A DNA stretch of 35,088 bases from DATILL01 sp035476575 (lineage in GTDB: Bacteria > Actinomycetota > Actinomycetes > Mycobacteriales > JACQDL01). The position numbers and the translations under genes were made by a program. The notes below the pieces were generated by a model. It saw only the letters and a program-made list of their open reading frames with translations. It had not been told where the DNA came from and did not search any database. Location of the stretch: contig DATILL010000089.1 in assembly GCA_035476575.1 (NCBI GenBank), positions 1 to 35,088 of the forward strand. The letters are read 5' to 3'. Shown piece after piece: positions 33,011-35,088 of this stretch (positions are counted from its first letter, which is position 1; every line of letters begins with the position of its first letter).

Positions 33011-33196
33011 TGAGGTCACCACAACGCCGTGTGGTGACCTGTTGGGGTCGCTGAACAACGACAGGTCACCACAGCGCCGTGAGGTGACCACACGGGCGGT
33101 GCGGACAACGACAGGTCACCACAGCGCCGTGAGGTGACCACACGGGCGGTGCGGACAACGACAGGTCACCACAGCACCGTGAGGTGACCACACGGG
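33011..33196. repeat. 50-bp tandem repeat array of hairpins, about 3.7 copies
   Basis: Copies at 33011-33060, 33061-33110, 33111-33160 and a partial one at 33161-33196. The second and third are identical; the fourth has one change before it breaks off. Each carries AGGTCACCACA, six bases, and TGNGGTGACC. In the first copy the arms are a perfect 11-bp stem; in the others one A-A mismatch breaks the stem. The array begins 12 bases past the Rv2175c-type stop and reaches to 36 bases from the thiE start. It may be a series of terminators. Confidence 0.88.
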
Positions 33197-33208
33197 AGCC
33201 GGGGGCGG

Positions 33209-33559
33209 TCAGAAGCCGAGGGCCTGGGCGCGCCGCTTGACCTCGGTGCCGCGCCCGGCCCGCATCGCCTCCATCGGCGTACCCGGCAGCGACTCGTCGG
33301 CGGTGAACAGCCAGCCGATCGACTCCTCGTCAGAGTAGCCGGCGTCAGAGAGCAGGGTGAGCACGCCGGACAGGCCCTTGACGATCACAACCCCGTCCTC
33401 GCTGGGCAGCAGGAAGTCGGCTGGGATGGCTCGGGAGCCGTCATCCCCGGTGGTCGCGGCCAGCCCGTGCTCACGCAGCAACTGCTGCACCCGCTTGCTG
33501 GGCAGGCCGAGTCGCTCGGCTACCTCAGGAACTGTAAGCAGGTCGATGCCGTCGGTCAC
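33209..33559 (-). CDS. Rv2175c-type DNA-binding protein
   Basis: This 116-residue protein resembles M. tuberculosis Rv2175c, a winged-helix DNA-binding protein that is a substrate of the kinase PknL. The helix-turn-helix is LTVPEVAERLGLPSKRVQQL near residues 8-27; a wing-like region (AATTGDDGSRAIPADFL) and a C-terminal region (DEESIGWLFTADESLPGTP) follow. Thr residues near the start could be kinase targets as in the mycobacterial protein, by inference. The GTG at 33559 has GGGAGG nine bases upstream. It is not next to a pknL here; an oxidoreductase gene takes that place. Its target is unknown. Confidence 0.88.
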   Translation of the reverse strand: MTDGIDLLTVPEVAERLGLPSKRVQQLLREHGLAATTGDDGSRAIPADFLLPSEDGVVIVKGLSGVLTLLSDAGYSDEESIGWLFTADESLPGTPMEAMRAGRGTEVKRRAQALGF

Positions 33560-33628
33560 GATCTTCAGCCTCCCATCTCGGGACCGGCCCCCGCAATCAG
33601 GATCCGTGCGCGGCCCGCCCGCCGATGG

Positions 33629-34837
33629 TCAGGTGGCGCGGAGGTCCACGCCCGGATCGGCCAGCCGGGACGGGTCCGGCCGATGGCCAGCGGCGATCAG
33701 CCGGCGGGCGGTGCCCACGTCACGCGGGCGGTCCACGGCAAGCAGCCCAGTCAGCCGGCCGTCCGCCGCCAGCCACGCCGCCGCCCAGCCCGCTGGCCCG
33801 GCCGGGTCGCCGCGCCAGACCACCGGGTCGGCGCCGTCCTCCCGCCAGCCGGTCCATTGCAGAAAACGACCGAACTGCTCAGACCAGACATACGGTACGG
33901 CGTCATAGCTGCCCGGACGGCCGAGCACCGTACCCGCCACCACCGCCGGGGCATGCAGCGCGTCGTCCCAGTGCTCGCCGCAGATGCGCCGGCCAGCCCG
34001 CGGCGACCAGCGGGCCGCGCAGTCCCCGACGGCGTACACCCCGGGCAGGTTGGTCCGGCCGGCGTCGTCGGTGAGCACGCCACGGTCGCTCACCAGCCCG
34101 GAGCCGGCCAGCCAGCCGGTGTCCGGCCGGACCCCCACCCCGACACACACCACGTCCGCGGCCAGCCGGCGGCCGTCCGCCAGCACCATCCCAGCACCGT
34201 CCACAGTGGACACCGCGGTGCCGGTGCGCAGCTCGATGCCAGCCTCGGCGTACCAGGGCATCGTGCGGGCGCCGACCGCCGGTGAGACCGCGACTGCCAG
34301 CGGCGCCGGCCCGGCCTCCAGCACGGTCACCACACAGCCGTGCGCGGCCGCGGCGGTGGCCACCTCGGCACCGATCCAGCCGGCCCCGACCAGGACCACC
34401 CGCGCGCCAGGACGCAGCACGGCGCGCAGCCGGACGGCGTCCGCAGCGGTCCGCAGCGAGTACGGCGGCGGGCTGTCCGGGCTGGTCAGCGGCAGGGCGA
34501 CGGGCGCGGCCCCGCAGGCGAGCACCACCGCGTCGTACGCCAGCTCGCCGTCCGTGGTCCGCACCACCCCCGCCCCCGAACCAGGCTCCAGCCCGGTGGC
34601 CCGCACGCCGAGCCGCAGCGTGGCGCCGGCATACCACGTGGGCTCCAGCGGCGTGGGGTCGGCGCCGGCCAGCACCGCCTTGGACAGCGGCGGCCGGTCG
34701 TACGGTGGATCCAGCTCGGCGCCGAGCAGCACGAGCTCGCCGTCGTACCCGCCCGAGCGCAGCTCAGCGCAGGTCCGGACACCGGCCAGCCCAGCGCCGA
34801 CCACCACGATCCGGCGCGGCACCGGCTGCATCGACAC
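33629..34837 (-). CDS. FAD-dependent NAD(P)H oxidoreductase, ferredoxin reductase-like
   Basis: This 402-residue protein has two dinucleotide-binding motifs: RIVVVGAGLAGVRTCAEL near the start and VVLVGAGWIGAEVATAAA near residue 150. Between them lies PPYDRPPLSKAVLAG. The C-terminal FAD motif is NLPGVYAVGDCAARW, and a reductase C-terminal domain follows (VPYVWSEQFGRFLQWTG). This set is typical of rubredoxin or ferredoxin reductases of the oxygenase-associated class. I prefer GTG 34837, since TAGGGT lies seven bases upstream and no ribosome binding site is seen; ATG 34831 is an alternative. A role in supplying electrons to the sulfite reductase of the window is possible but not indicated by position. 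Confidence 0.9.
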   Translation of the reverse strand: MSMQPVPRRIVVVGAGLAGVRTCAELRSGGYDGELVLLGAELDPPYDRPPLSKAVLAGADPTPLEPTWYAGATLRLGVRATGLEPGSGAGVVRTTDGELAYDAVVLACGAAPVALPLTSPDSPPPYSLRTAADAVRLRAVLRPGARVVLVGAGWIGAEVATAAAAHGCVVTVLEAGPAPLAVAVSPAVGARTMPWYAEAGIELRTGTAVSTVDGAGMVLADGRRLAADVVCVGVGVRPDTGWLAGSGLVSDRGVLTDDAGRTNLPGVYAVGDCAARWSPRAGRRICGEHWDDALHAPAVVAGTVLGRPGSYDAVPYVWSEQFGRFLQWTGWREDGADPVVWRGDPAGPAGWAAAWLAADGRLTGLLAVDRPRDVGTARRLIAAGHRPDPSRLADPGVDLRAT

Positions 34838-34850
34838 GGACCGGACCCTA
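34838..34850 (-). promoter_or_regulatory. Candidate leaderless promoter -10 for the oxidoreductase gene
   Basis: On the minus strand TAGGGT is followed by CCGGTCC and then GTG at 34837. Confidence 0.35.
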
Positions 34851-34890
34851 CTGCGTGCGGCTCGTATGCCAGCCGGGCTTCGTGATCGTG

Positions 34891-34896
34891 TATGGT
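34891..34896 (+). promoter_or_regulatory. Candidate -10 TATGGT of a rightward promoter
   Basis: TATGGT fits TANNNT and lies in the spacer after the divergent oxidoreductase. It could serve a gene entering from 34970 or beyond the window edge. No -35 is convincing. Confidence 0.3.
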
Positions 34897-34969
34897 GCGC
34901 GCTTGTTGGTGGCGTCGGCGCTGCCGACCCGGGGTCAGGTCTGCGCTCGGCCAGGACAACCTGCGGGAC

Positions 34970-35088
34970 GTGAGGGACGTCGAGCACCCGCCACGTTTCG
35001 GTGGCAGCCCGTTGCTGAAGGCGGTGGCGGTGGCGCGGCAGCCGAGCCCGGCCTGGCTGGTGACGCGCCGGCACCCGTGGCGCCGACG
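34970..35088 (+). CDS. Possible partial ORF running off the right edge
   Basis: From GTG 34970 a frame stays open to the window end (VRDVEHPPRFGGSPLL and beyond, about 39 residues). It has no recognised family and lacks a strong ribosome binding site. The codon usage is ambiguous, so it may be a chance frame. It is listed only because it lies downstream of a candidate promoter. Confidence 0.2.
   Translation, partial: MRDVEHPPRFGGSPLLKAVAVARQPSPAWLVTRRHPWRR

Noticed and set aside
33011..33196. CRISPR array
   Set aside because: The units are directly adjacent with no unique spacers and no cas genes lie nearby.
32975..33208. TPP riboswitch before thiE
   Set aside because: The conserved CTGAGA and the GAACCTGATC-like segments are absent; the region is filled by hairpin repeats.

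Overview
The window is very GC-rich (third codon positions almost all G or C) and reads as a chromosomal segment of an actinomycete. The markers are actinobacterial: DUF3040, an SAV_6107-type HEPN protein, Rv2578c-type and Rv2175c-type proteins, MptA/B-type mannosyltransferases, split lycopene cyclases, actinobacterial LexA boxes (TCGAAC-N4-GTTCGA) and many candidate leaderless transcripts (TANNNT 6-8 nt before the start codon). I cannot fix the genus; Micromonosporales or Frankiales relatives are plausible. No tRNA, rRNA, CRISPR array or intact insertion sequence was seen.

Layout. 1-235: AT-richer flank with no recognised gene. 236-1066 (-): a SAM methyltransferase. 1338-6616 (+): MoxR ATPase, DUF58 protein, TgpA-type transglutaminase, DUF3040 protein. 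6570-9252 (-): HEPN protein, CmoM-like methyltransferase and dinB, a probable operon behind a perfect LexA box (9394-9409). 9534-18177: sulfate assimilation. The leftward arm is cysC-cysD-cysN followed by a NitT/TauT-type ABC importer, with every junction overlapping. The rightward arm is sulfite reductase, a zinc-ribbon protein and APS reductase. Each arm starts with a tiny leader ORF of the same family (15277-15357 and 15449-15532). 18184-20781 (-): a membrane protein with a patatin-like site split by membrane segments. 20985-21794 (-): a formate/nitrite-type channel. 21957-23704 (+): an Rv2578c-type radical SAM protein with a second perfect LexA box over its promoter, then a leaderless micro-ORF and an acetyltransferase. 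23805-24989 (+): M19 dipeptidase. 25037-34837: metF, polyprenyl synthetase, phytoene desaturase-type crtI, two GT-C mannosyltransferases, crtYd/crtYc/thiE on the other strand, the Rv2175c-type protein and an FAD oxidoreductase.

How the genes work together. CysDN makes APS, CysH reduces it to sulfite, the ferredoxin-type sulfite reductase makes sulfide, and CysC makes PAPS; the ABC system probably imports sulfonate or a related sulfur source. The paired leader ORFs suggest that both arms respond to the same translation-coupled, cysteine-type signal. The polyprenyl synthetase, CrtI and CrtYc/CrtYd fit an isoprenoid-to-beta-carotene route, but no phytoene synthase lies in the window. The order metF / polyprenyl synthetase / mpt / Rv2175c resembles the M. 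tuberculosis Rv2172c-Rv2175c neighbourhood with carotenoid and thiE genes inserted.

The points most worth a second look are: the two sulfur leader peptides; the LexA-controlled HEPN / tRNA-methyltransferase-like / DinB operon; the LexA box on a leaderless radical-SAM promoter; the split patatin membrane protein; an apparent ATT start codon for crtI; a 339-nt antisense overlap between a mannosyltransferase and crtYd containing 21-bp tandem repeats; and a 50-bp tandem array of hairpins after the Rv2175c-type gene.
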